Source: Herpetosiphon gulosus (GTDB lineage Bacteria > Chloroflexota > Chloroflexia > Chloroflexales > Herpetosiphonaceae). From it: a stretch of DNA of 64,000 nt. Of this stretch, positions 43,645-51,116 are shown piece by piece. The stretch covers positions 124,001 to 188,000 of the forward strand of contig NZ_BAABRU010000001.1 in assembly GCF_039545135.1 (NCBI RefSeq), written 5' to 3'. The notes below the pieces were generated by a model. That model was given only the letters and a program-made list of their open reading frames with translations, was not told where the DNA came from and made no database searches. A program made the translations under genes and the position numbers. Within the stretch, counting starts at the first letter, position 1; the number at the start of each line of letters is the position of its first letter.

Positions 43645-45039
43645 GTGGCACGGATTTGGCGTTGGCTTGGAGCCAGTTTAATCATTATTATTGGGTTGGT
43701 ATGGCTCATTCGTCAGCCACCAAGTTTGGCGCTGCAAGCGGCCCAAGCTCGTTTAGCTGGCAACTGGCATCAAGCAACCCGCTTGTATCAACAATTAAAC
43801 CAAACCCAGCCAAGTGTGCCCAATCAATTAGCCTTGACTGAGCTATATTTGACGCGCGGCGAGTGGCAAGCGGCTGATTATCAATTAATTGAGGTGTTTC
43901 GCCAACCACTCAAGCCTGAACAACACCAACAAGCCTGGCAATTGTATGGCTGGGCTGGCTTGCAACGTGGCGATCAAGCTGCGGTTCAAGCAACAATCCG
44001 TACTTTCGACTCCAATCTGTGGAGCCACCTACTGCGAGCTGAATTGGCATTTCGTGTGGGCGATTTGATTAGTGCAACCAATCACTTGAATCAGGCCCAA
44101 GCCTTGTCCCAACCATGGCAGAATTGGGCTTGGCTGCGCAGCGCTGAACTGGCATTGCCCAATGATCCCAGCCTTGCGCAACAGTTTTTAGCCCAAATTC
44201 AACCGCAAACCAACGGCCCACGCTTGGCGAATCCATGGCAGTGGCAACAACGAATTCAGCGCATGCAGCAACTTGTGCCGCAAGATCCAACTCAGCGTAT
44301 GCTTGGCGTAGCCAGTTTATGGAGTGAACAGGGTTTGTGGCAAGCCGCCGATCTGCTGCTCAGCCAAATTCCTGCCAGCGATCAAATGGCGAGTTTTGCT
44401 GCCAACCAACGAGCGTTGTTGTATTGGAGTGCTGGCGATAGTGCTACGGCTTTGGAGTTAATCGCCACTGCTCAAGAGCAATGGCCAAATGTTGCGACCC
44501 TGCCACGCACCCAAGCCAAAATTGCCGCTAGCAGCCAGCAGCTTGATTTGGCACTTGCCGCATTGCAACAAGCAGTTAATTTGGAGCCAGCTAGCAGCGA
44601 AAATTATTTGGTGGCTGCGACGATTAGCCTGAGTCAAGGCGATTTTAATGGGACTGCCGCCGCCTATAATCAAGCGATTGCCACGGGGCCAATGAGTGGC
44701 ACATTGAGCTTAGAGGCGGCTAATTTTTATATCAATACGCCGTTGCGCCGCTGTAGCAGTGGCTTGCAGTATGCTCGCCAAGCACTGAACACGCCAGTTG
44801 ACGAGTTGGCACGGCGGGTTGTGGCGACTACCGCGTTGCAATGCTCGTTGGCGGCTGAAGCTGAATACATGATTTCGCCGCTGTATCAAACCAGCCCTGA
44901 TGATCCGCAATTGGCCTATTTATATGCGGTTTCGCGTTGGCAACAAGCCAAGCCCGATGCTCAAATATTGCTCGAAAAAGCCGCCGATCGGGCAATTCAA
45001 ACCCCATGGCTTCAGCAAATTGAACAGTATTTGAACTGA
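43645..45039 (+). CDS. TPR-repeat membrane-anchored protein
   Basis: 464 residues, GTG start after GGGGAGG. N-terminal membrane anchor (about 8-27), then tandem tetratricopeptide-like helical pairs throughout, for example AQARLAGNWHQATRLYQQLN, LYLTRGEWQAADYQLIEVF, ALLYWSAGDSATALELIATA and ISLSQGDFNGTAAAYNQAI. It is rich in Gln, Ala and Trp. Probably a scaffold outside the membrane; the partner is unknown. It resembles no enzyme. Confidence 0.75.
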   Translation: MARIWRWLGASLIIIIGLVWLIRQPPSLALQAAQARLAGNWHQATRLYQQLNQTQPSVPNQLALTELYLTRGEWQAADYQLIEVFRQPLKPEQHQQAWQLYGWAGLQRGDQAAVQATIRTFDSNLWSHLLRAELAFRVGDLISATNHLNQAQALSQPWQNWAWLRSAELALPNDPSLAQQFLAQIQPQTNGPRLANPWQWQQRIQRMQQLVPQDPTQRMLGVASLWSEQGLWQAADLLLSQIPASDQMASFAANQRALLYWSAGDSATALELIATAQEQWPNVATLPRTQAKIAASSQQLDLALAALQQAVNLEPASSENYLVAATISLSQGDFNGTAAAYNQAIATGPMSGTLSLEAANFYINTPLRRCSSGLQYARQALNTPVDELARRVVATTALQCSLAAEAEYMISPLYQTSPDDPQLAYLYAVSRWQQAKPDAQILLEKAADRAIQTPWLQQIEQYLN

Positions 45040-45081
45040 GCCAGCTCAATCAAAAATTAAGAAGATGCACCTATCTGCGTT

Positions 45082-45110
45082 TTGGCATAATCAAAAAAGC
45101 ATGCTATAAT
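45082..45110 (+). promoter_or_regulatory. deaD: Strong promoter before the DEAD-box helicase
   Basis: TTGGCA, 17 bases, TATAAT (45105-45110): a near-consensus sigma-70-type promoter. It predicts a start near 45117, about 165 bases before the ATG. Confidence 0.8.
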
Positions 45111-45135
45111 CGGATCTAACGCTAAGCAGAGAACG

Positions 45136-45167
45136 AAAACGCGGGCGGTGTAGCCCCCGCGTTTTTT
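45136..45167 (+). terminator. Attenuator-like terminator in the deaD leader
   Basis: Stem AAAACGCGGG / CCCGCGTTTT, loop of ten, ending TTTTTT. It lies about 20 bases after the predicted transcription start and 116 bases before the start codon. It would therefore stop most transcripts unless overcome. Confidence 0.75.
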
Positions 45168-45213
45168 GTGTCGTGCGCGTCGCTTGCTTGCCATTCGGGG
45201 GGTTAGGGCGACT

Positions 45214-45250
45214 CCGCACGCTGCGGGACGGTAACAGCAACGGGCTGTTA
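45214..45250 (+). promoter_or_regulatory. Two hairpins in the deaD leader
   Basis: CCGCA-CGC-TGCGG (45214-45226) and TAACAGC-AACGG-GCTGTTA (45232-45250). GGGTTA upstream can also pair with TAACCC at the edge of the second hairpin, giving an alternative fold. Confidence 0.55.
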
Positions 45251-45282
45251 ACCCTACATTCACCGAAAGGATACTCGTTTTA

Positions 45283-47034
45283 ATGACTACGTTTACGGAA
45301 CTTGGGCTAGGCGAAGCGACGTTGCGGGCAATTACTGAACTTGGCTATGAAGAACCAACTCCAATCCAGGCTCAAAGTATTGGTTTGATGCTCAGTGGCA
45401 ATGATATTATCGCCCAAGCTCAAACAGGTACCGGCAAAACCGCTGCTTTTTCGTTGCCAACGATCGAACGGATTGATCCCAAAGCCATGGGTGTGCAAGC
45501 CTTGATCTTGACCCCAACGCGCGAATTAGCCGTCCAAGTCTCGGATGCTATTTCAGCGTATGGCAAATATTTGAACATTCGCGCCTTGCCAGTCTATGGT
45601 GGTCAGCCAATTGATCGCCAACTTCGCGCTTTGAAGCGTGGGGTCAATATCGTCATCGGCACACCTGGCCGTTTGATGGACCATATGGAACGTGGCACGC
45701 TTGATCTTTCGACCGTGCGCACCGTGGTGCTCGACGAAGCCGACGAAATGCTCAACATGGGCTTTGTTGATGATATTGAATATATTTTGGAACGCGCTCC
45801 TAAGGATCGCCAAACTGCTTTATATTCAGCCACCATGCCCGATGAAATCGCGCGTTTGGCTCGCAAATACTTGAAATCACCCCAAATGGTGACGATCGAA
45901 CGCGAACAATTGACTGTGCCGCAAATTCGCCAAGTGTATTATGAAATTGGCGCACGCGATAAATTTGAAGTGCTCACACGGATTCTTGACCTTGAAATGC
46001 CAACCTCGGCGATTATTTTCTGCCGCACCAAGGCCATGGTCGATGAGCTTGGTGAAAAATTGTTGGCTCGTGGCTATGGCGCTGAATTGCTGCACGGCGA
46101 TTTGAGCCAAGCTATGCGCGACCGTGTGATGAAGCGCTTCCGCGAAGAACAAGTCGAAATCTTGGTCGCAACCGACGTGGCTGCCCGTGGCTTGGATATC
46201 GAACATGTCAGCCATGTGATTAACTATGATATTCCGCTTGATCCTGAAGCCTATGTTCACCGGATTGGCCGAACTGGCCGGGCTGGCCGTTCAGGTGTTG
46301 CCGTAACCTTGGTAACTCCACGCGAACGTCGCCAACTGCGCACCATCGAACGCATGACTGGTGCGCCAATTCAACGCTTGCGCTTGCCAACGATTGCCGA
46401 TGTGGTCGCCCGCCGCCGCGAAGCCTTCAAAGACAACTTGCGTGAATTGATCGAGCAACACAACGAACAAGGTGGTTTGGAACAATATTTGGTTTTGGCC
46501 GAAGAATTGGCCGAACAATATTCACCAACCGATTTGGCCGCTGCTGCCTTCAAGATGATGCTTGGCGAGCCAGATTTGACCGCCGAAGATCCTTTAGAAA
46601 TGGTTGAAGACGAAGCAACCTTCGATGCTCGCCGTGGCGATCGCCGCGATAGTCGCGATAATGGTCGCCGTGGCGATCGCCGCGATAATGGTCGCGCTGG
46701 TGAACGTGGTGGCGATCGCGGTGGTGATCGTGCTGCCCGTGGGCCTCGCAGTGGTGATCGCAACAGCGGTGGCCGCTCGTTCCGCGAAGAAGGCATGACC
46801 CGTTTGTTTGTGGACATTGGCCGCGAACAAGGTGTGCGCCCAGCTGATATTGTTGGGGCAATTGCCAACGAATCAGGCTTGCCAGGCCGCGCAATCGGAG
46901 CGATCGATATTTTCGATAACTTCACCTTTGTTGATGTGCCGGATGAGGCTGCCAACCGTGTCTTGGCTGCGCTTGGTCGTACCCAAATTCGCGGTGTGAA
47001 AATCACCCCAACCTTGGCTCGCCCACGCCGCTAA
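45283..47034 (+). CDS. deaD: DEAD-box RNA helicase (DeaD/CsdA type)
   Basis: 583 residues. Q motif, AQTGTGKT, PTRELA, TPGRL, DEAD (VLDEADEMLNMGF), SAT, then HRIGRTGRAGRSG. After residue 440 there is an RGD/RGG-rich basic stretch (about 450-500) and a DbpA-type RNA-binding domain (505-583: MTRLFVDIGREQGVRPADIV). This architecture matches DeaD/CsdA, which helps ribosome assembly and mRNA turnover in the cold. The long hairpin-rich leader suggests feedback or temperature control. AAGGATACTCGTTTTA precedes the ATG. Confidence 0.95.
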   Translation: MTTFTELGLGEATLRAITELGYEEPTPIQAQSIGLMLSGNDIIAQAQTGTGKTAAFSLPTIERIDPKAMGVQALILTPTRELAVQVSDAISAYGKYLNIRALPVYGGQPIDRQLRALKRGVNIVIGTPGRLMDHMERGTLDLSTVRTVVLDEADEMLNMGFVDDIEYILERAPKDRQTALYSATMPDEIARLARKYLKSPQMVTIEREQLTVPQIRQVYYEIGARDKFEVLTRILDLEMPTSAIIFCRTKAMVDELGEKLLARGYGAELLHGDLSQAMRDRVMKRFREEQVEILVATDVAARGLDIEHVSHVINYDIPLDPEAYVHRIGRTGRAGRSGVAVTLVTPRERRQLRTIERMTGAPIQRLRLPTIADVVARRREAFKDNLRELIEQHNEQGGLEQYLVLAEELAEQYSPTDLAAAAFKMMLGEPDLTAEDPLEMVEDEATFDARRGDRRDSRDNGRRGDRRDNGRAGERGGDRGGDRAARGPRSGDRNSGGRSFREEGMTRLFVDIGREQGVRPADIVGAIANESGLPGRAIGAIDIFDNFTFVDVPDEAANRVLAALGRTQIRGVKITPTLARPRR

Positions 47035-47057
47035 AATCATTTATTCGTCCAGTGCTT

Positions 47058-47090
47058 CGGCTCCTTGGTTGCTGCCAAGGAGCCGTTTTT
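47058..47090 (+). terminator. Terminator of deaD
   Basis: Perfect 11-bp stem CGGCTCCTTGG / CCAAGGAGCCG, loop TTGCTG, then TTTTT. Confidence 0.9.
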
Positions 47091-47132
47091 AGTTAACGTA
47101 TAATTGCGCCAATCATTCTAGTGAGGTTGGCG

Positions 47133-48023
47133 ATGCAACTCGATTTGCTTGAACGTTTGCAGCAATGGCATAACCCCGTGCTCGATCGGCTGTTTTTGTG
47201 GATTACCAATATTGGTGGTGAGGATTTTTATCTGTTGCTCGGGCCGCTGATTTTTTGGTGTGTTGGGATCAACTTAGGCGTGCGATTGTTGGTGATGTTG
47301 CTTGGCTCGTTTTATACCAACGCTTGGCTCAAAGATTGGTTTGATACTGTTCGACCTGCGGCTGCCCATCCTGAGCGTTTTGTGTTGAGCGAAGGCGCTA
47401 AAGCCACTGCCCTCGAAGAAGATGGCTCGTGGAGTCCTTCATTTCCCAGTGGTCATGCTCAACATACCTTGGTTTTTTGGGCGTTTGTTGGCTTGTGGCT
47501 ACGCCAGCGCTGGGCTTGGGCAATTGCTGGCATTATGATTTTCCTCGTTAGCTTTTCGCGGCTCTATTTGGGCGTGCATTGGCCGATCGATCTGCTTGGT
47601 GGCTGGTTTTTTGGCAGTTTAATTGTGGTCGCCAGCATCTATCGCACGCCAATTATCAGCAATTTACCAAGCAAACAGCAAGAACGCTTGGCCTTGGCGG
47701 TTGCCGCGCTCAGCTTAATTGGCTTATTCGTTGATCCTGGCGCTGATCGGGTTAAGATGCTGGGCTTTTTGGCTGGCTCGTTGGGTACGTTGGGTTTGCA
47801 GCAACGCTATGCTCAATTTCAGGTGCAAACCGTTTGGTGGCGACAATTAATCAAAATTGTGCTGGGCATTAGCATTGTCTTTGTGTTGCGGGCACTGCTC
47901 AAAAGCGTTTTGCCCGCAACCCTGATTGCTGATGGCCTGCGTTATTTGATTATTGGAGTATGGACGACCTTTGGTGCTCCATTGCTATTTCGCTTTACGA
48001 TTGCTAAACCTGCGGCAAATTGA
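47133..48023 (+). CDS. PAP2-superfamily membrane phosphatase
   Basis: 296 residues. Acid phosphatase motifs: KDWFDTVRP (a K-x6-RP form), PSFPSGHAQHT (PSGH) and SRLYLGVHWPIDLLGG (SR-x5-H). The surrounding helices, followed by four more C-terminal segments, make it an integral membrane enzyme, possibly acting on undecaprenyl or phosphatidyl phosphates. ATG 47133 with GAGG is preferred over GTG 47121. Its end overlaps the convergent kinase gene by 20 bp. Confidence 0.88.
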   Translation: MQLDLLERLQQWHNPVLDRLFLWITNIGGEDFYLLLGPLIFWCVGINLGVRLLVMLLGSFYTNAWLKDWFDTVRPAAAHPERFVLSEGAKATALEEDGSWSPSFPSGHAQHTLVFWAFVGLWLRQRWAWAIAGIMIFLVSFSRLYLGVHWPIDLLGGWFFGSLIVVASIYRTPIISNLPSKQQERLALAVAALSLIGLFVDPGADRVKMLGFLAGSLGTLGLQQRYAQFQVQTVWWRQLIKIVLGISIVFVLRALLKSVLPATLIADGLRYLIIGVWTTFGAPLLFRFTIAKPAAN

Positions 48024-49299
48024 GCCGAATTTGCGCCCCACCCTCTAGCCGATTACTAAACTGGGCAGTGCCACCATGCAAGAGCGCTACATGGCGAATC
48101 AAGGGCATTCCCAAGCCGCTGCCGCCCATTTTGGTCGTCCAGCCCAAGGCTTGATTCAACGATTGAGCCTGATTTAAATGATCAAGCAAATCGGCAGGAA
48201 AGCCCTTGCCCGTGTCGTAGATCACAATCTGCGTCGATTGAGGCGTTTGTTCAACCTGAATGAAGATTTGGCCTTCGCCAGGGTAGCGTAACAGCGCCTC
48301 AATTGCGTTTTGCAAAATGGTATGAATCGCCAAGCGCAAAAAAAGCGCATCGCCAACCACAATACAATCAGTGGGGCAATCGATCTGAATGCTCGAATTA
48401 AGGCCATGGCGCTGCATCTCGGTTTGGCATTCAGCTTGTTCAGTTTGCAGCAGGGGCAATAATTGGATGGGGATGCGTTGTTGCGGCAGCAATTGGCCTT
48501 CGCGGGTGAGCACCAGCAATTCGGTCGTTAGTTGGCGAATTGAATCGGCGGTGGTTTGTAATACACGCACCAACTCCTGCGGGTGAATCGCATCGTTATC
48601 GATCACTGCCTGTTTGGCGAGATGTTGATTGAGCATTGGCAACAATACATCAAGGCTGTTGCTATAGGAGCGCAATTCGTGCTGAAAAAAGCGCATAAAT
48701 TGGCGGACTTGCTGCTCTTTGCTGAGTTGAGCTTCAGTTTTGACCCGTGCTTTGGCAAATTGCACCGCCTGCGATGTGACCCCCCAGAGCATCAAAAACT
48801 CCAAAATATTGAATGCGATGATTGCTGGTGTAAACACCCGCCAACCGCCAGCATGAATCGAAGCAACAATCGTGACTGAGAGTGGATAAAAGGCAATCGG
48901 CCACCACCGCCGACTGGCCAACATCGCCATCAAAATTGGCAACATCGTCAAGACTACCACCGCCGCATCCGAGGGAATAGTCGCCAGCACATAAAAACAG
49001 GCGAGCGTGAGCACAGCAACCACAATCCAGCGTGGCCAAAGGGCGTTGGGCTGGCGAAACATCCACCATGCCAGGCCACCCAAGCAGAATGTTACCCCAA
49101 AATCAAGCAGAATGACTGCGGTTGGCACATCGCCATAATCTAAATTGACCGCACCCATAATTCCAATTAATGCCGTAAACAAGGCCAAAATTGCAGTGAG
49201 GGTTGCAAATGGATCAGCACCATGGACAATATCCTGCCACCATTGCTTAATCCAGTACCAAGCACGCACTTTCCATGGGCCGATTGATTGCTCTGGCAT
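48004..49299 (-). CDS. Sensor histidine kinase
   Basis: About 431 residues (453 if GTG at 49365 is used; neither start has a strong binding site). Five to six membrane helices fill residues 25-180. The DHp helix reads FFQHELRSYSNSLD (H207 as phospho-acceptor), and the ATPase has N box HTILQNAIEALL, G1 IYDTGKGFP and G2 GSGLGMPLIRHVALLHGG. There is no cognate response regulator next door; the divergent neighbour is a sigma factor. The signal is probably membrane-borne. Confidence 0.85.
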   Translation of the reverse strand: MPEQSIGPWKVRAWYWIKQWWQDIVHGADPFATLTAILALFTALIGIMGAVNLDYGDVPTAVILLDFGVTFCLGGLAWWMFRQPNALWPRWIVVAVLTLACFYVLATIPSDAAVVVLTMLPILMAMLASRRWWPIAFYPLSVTIVASIHAGGWRVFTPAIIAFNILEFLMLWGVTSQAVQFAKARVKTEAQLSKEQQVRQFMRFFQHELRSYSNSLDVLLPMLNQHLAKQAVIDNDAIHPQELVRVLQTTADSIRQLTTELLVLTREGQLLPQQRIPIQLLPLLQTEQAECQTEMQRHGLNSSIQIDCPTDCIVVGDALFLRLAIHTILQNAIEALLRYPGEGQIFIQVEQTPQSTQIVIYDTGKGFPADLLDHLNQAQSLNQALGWTTKMGGSGLGMPLIRHVALLHGGTAQFSNRLEGGAQIRLNLPQV

Positions 49300-49735
49300 A
49301 GGCTTGCTTTCTTGAAATGGGCTTGAGTGGTTGCTAAGGGTTTGGCCAATCTGGGTTTCTAACACTTTTTAAGGGTTCATTTAGCCTACTTCGATCTAGT
49401 CCTAGTTGCAATTGGCACAAAGCTGGTTGGATATAGGCCATGCCTAGCACTTAGTCCTATCCACAATAAGCCCTTAAGAACTGTTGTGATATATAAATAG
49501 ATCGTGTTTTAATAGCTCTATTCCTAACAACTGTTATCAATTGTTACCGTCATTTTGTTCACCAATTGTCTGCTGGCTTATTAAAATGATTGAAATAAGG
49601 AGCCTACTTTATCCCAAGTTTACGAGAGAATAATTCGCGTGTCCCGCCATGTTCTGCAAATCATCCTAGCATTACCATTTGTTATGCAGTACAGCCGATT
49701 GTAGTGATTGAATTATGTTTAGAATGAGGCAGCAT
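49300..49735. other. AT-rich divergent region, kinase / sigma factor
   Basis: About 370-436 bp depending on the kinase start. Near 49528-49546 there is a direct repeat CAACTGTTA and CAATTGTTA at 10-bp spacing, with a related GAACTGTTG near 49476: candidate response-regulator sites. A weak promoter TTGTTC-18-TATTAA is possible for the sigma gene. AATAAGGAGCC at about 49595 lacks a following start codon. Confidence 0.35.
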
Positions 49736-50575
49736 ATGACTAAGCCCGACGACTTAACCGATATAGTAGCTGATTTGAATCAACAACAGTACTGGAATTT
49801 GGATGGGGCGGAATGCCAGCTTCTTTGCCAGCGCAGTTGTGAAATCTTACGACGCAACCCAATCCCCAACCCTGCCAAATATGCTGATGTGGTGGTTAAT
49901 GTCTATCACGATTATGCCACGGTCGCCGCCGCCTGTGATCCACAACATCCCAGCCATGAGCTAATTTGGGTTTCGATTATGGATGAGATTTTGAGCTGGT
50001 ATCGCTGCAAGCGCTTTTCGCTGGGCAACGGCTCGCAATTGTGTGAGCATTCACCCGATTTAGTGGCCTACGAAAATGTTAAGCGTTCGCTGCCTCAATT
50101 TCGCTTTGAAGCCCGTTTGCGCAGCTATATTCACACGATCGCTGATCGCGCGATTATTCATTGGTGGCGAGCCAAGGATGCCAAAAAACATGGTGGCAGT
50201 GGCGGACGCAGAATTCACGAAAGTAGCAATGTTTATACGCCCAGACCCCAAGATCAAACCTATTATCTTAGCCAAAGCCACGGGCCCGATCATCAACGTG
50301 AATTAGGTGATACGATTGCCTCGCCCGATCTTTCACCCGATGAGCATGTTGAGCGCTGTGAACTTCAACGGCACATGGCGGCTGAAGTTCACGCGATGGT
50401 CGATGACCCGCTGTATCCAATTGCCCAGCAATATTGGTATGCTTTGTTGTGCGAGGATAACAATATTACAGCTTTGGCTAAACAGCTCGGCTTGCAGGCC
50501 AATGATCTCTACAATTTGCGTGATCGGCTGCGGCGGCGTTGTAAACCTTTTTTGGTGCAATGGTTTTTAGTCTAG
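49736..50575 (+). CDS. Sigma-70-family (ECF-like) RNA polymerase sigma factor
   Basis: 279 residues from ATG at 49736 (GAGG six bases before; an in-frame ATG at 49715 lacks a site). Region 2 appears in LPQFRFEARLRSYIHTIADRAIIHWWRAKD (about 120-150). A charged linker (KKHGGSGGRRIHES) and a region-4 helix-turn-helix follow: NNITALAKQLGLQANDLYNLRDRLRRRC (about 240-270). It is longer than typical ECF factors because of N-terminal and linker extensions. No anti-sigma gene is adjacent. It ends 4 bp inside the convergent NuiA-like gene. Confidence 0.72.
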   Translation: MTKPDDLTDIVADLNQQQYWNLDGAECQLLCQRSCEILRRNPIPNPAKYADVVVNVYHDYATVAAACDPQHPSHELIWVSIMDEILSWYRCKRFSLGNGSQLCEHSPDLVAYENVKRSLPQFRFEARLRSYIHTIADRAIIHWWRAKDAKKHGGSGGRRIHESSNVYTPRPQDQTYYLSQSHGPDHQRELGDTIASPDLSPDEHVERCELQRHMAAEVHAMVDDPLYPIAQQYWYALLCEDNNITALAKQLGLQANDLYNLRDRLRRRCKPFLVQWFLV

Positions 50576-51012
50576 GTTTCGACCAACTGGGTTTTTAAGC
50601 CAATCAAGTTGCCTGCGCTATCCTTGCCCAAAATATAGGCATCGATGTTAATCTCGCCCACGCGATAGACTTGGATGTCGGTTAATTCGGCCTTGAGTAC
50701 TTCGACCAACTGCTGAAATTGGCTCACTGTTGCTTTTTCAGCCTCGCCATGCCAATCTTGCATGGTTGTGGCATTGCCCAAGAATTGCTCAAGGCTAATC
50801 GTTTGGATGGGCTGACCATTGGTGAGGGCTTCGGGGCTGAACGGAGTAGCAGCATCCCAGGCAAACGGCGTGAAGGGCGCATCGGTTTCGCTCATCATCA
50901 GCAAGCCATTGGCGGCGGCGGTAATTTTTTCTACGCTTGTTTCGGCCACAGAAACTCCTTGTTTACGTCGAATTGGGCTGATGCGCCCGCGACGTGGACG
51001 ACGAAAGGGCAT
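50572..51012 (-). CDS. NuiA-family nuclease inhibitor homologue
   Basis: 146 residues. A basic N-terminal extension (RRPRRGRISPIRRKQG) precedes a domain closely matching the cyanobacterial nuclease A inhibitor: ITAAANGLLMMSETDAPFTPF, ATTMQDWHGEAEKATVSQFQ and VYRVGEINIDAYILGK. NuiA blocks the non-specific nuclease NucA by inserting acidic residues. No NucA-type (DRGH) nuclease is encoded in the window. ATG at 51012 has GGAG; TTG 51030 and ATG 51024 do not. The basic extension may target nucleic acid or nucleoid; that is a guess. Confidence 0.85.
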   Translation of the reverse strand: MPFRRPRRGRISPIRRKQGVSVAETSVEKITAAANGLLMMSETDAPFTPFAWDAATPFSPEALTNGQPIQTISLEQFLGNATTMQDWHGEAEKATVSQFQQLVEVLKAELTDIQVYRVGEINIDAYILGKDSAGNLIGLKTQLVET

Positions 51013-51070
51013 ATACTGCTCCATCGACAATTGGCTGAATGCGGTTAGTATAGGGCATTTTTCGCACCAA

Positions 51071-51102
51071 CAAAAGCCCCCATCAAGCTACGGATGGGGG
51101 CT
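51071..51102 (-). terminator. Terminator of clpB
   Basis: Stem AGCCCCCATC / GATGGGGGCT with an 8-base loop, followed on the minus strand by TTTTG, 15 bases after the clpB stop. Confidence 0.9.
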
Positions 51103-51116
51103 GCGATTGCTAGCAC

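Noticed and set aside
46371-47006. Long open frame antisense to the deaD tail (211 codons)
   Set aside because: It mirrors the Arg/Gly-rich coding repeat of deaD, is Ser/Arg/Pro-biased, and has no ribosome-binding site; a shadow of the real gene.
48004-48023. Convergent overlap of the PAP2 and kinase genes as a sign of error
   Set aside because: Both C-termini are complete and overlap by 20 bp, as do other convergent pairs here (10632-10635, 50572-50575); ordinary compact arrangement.
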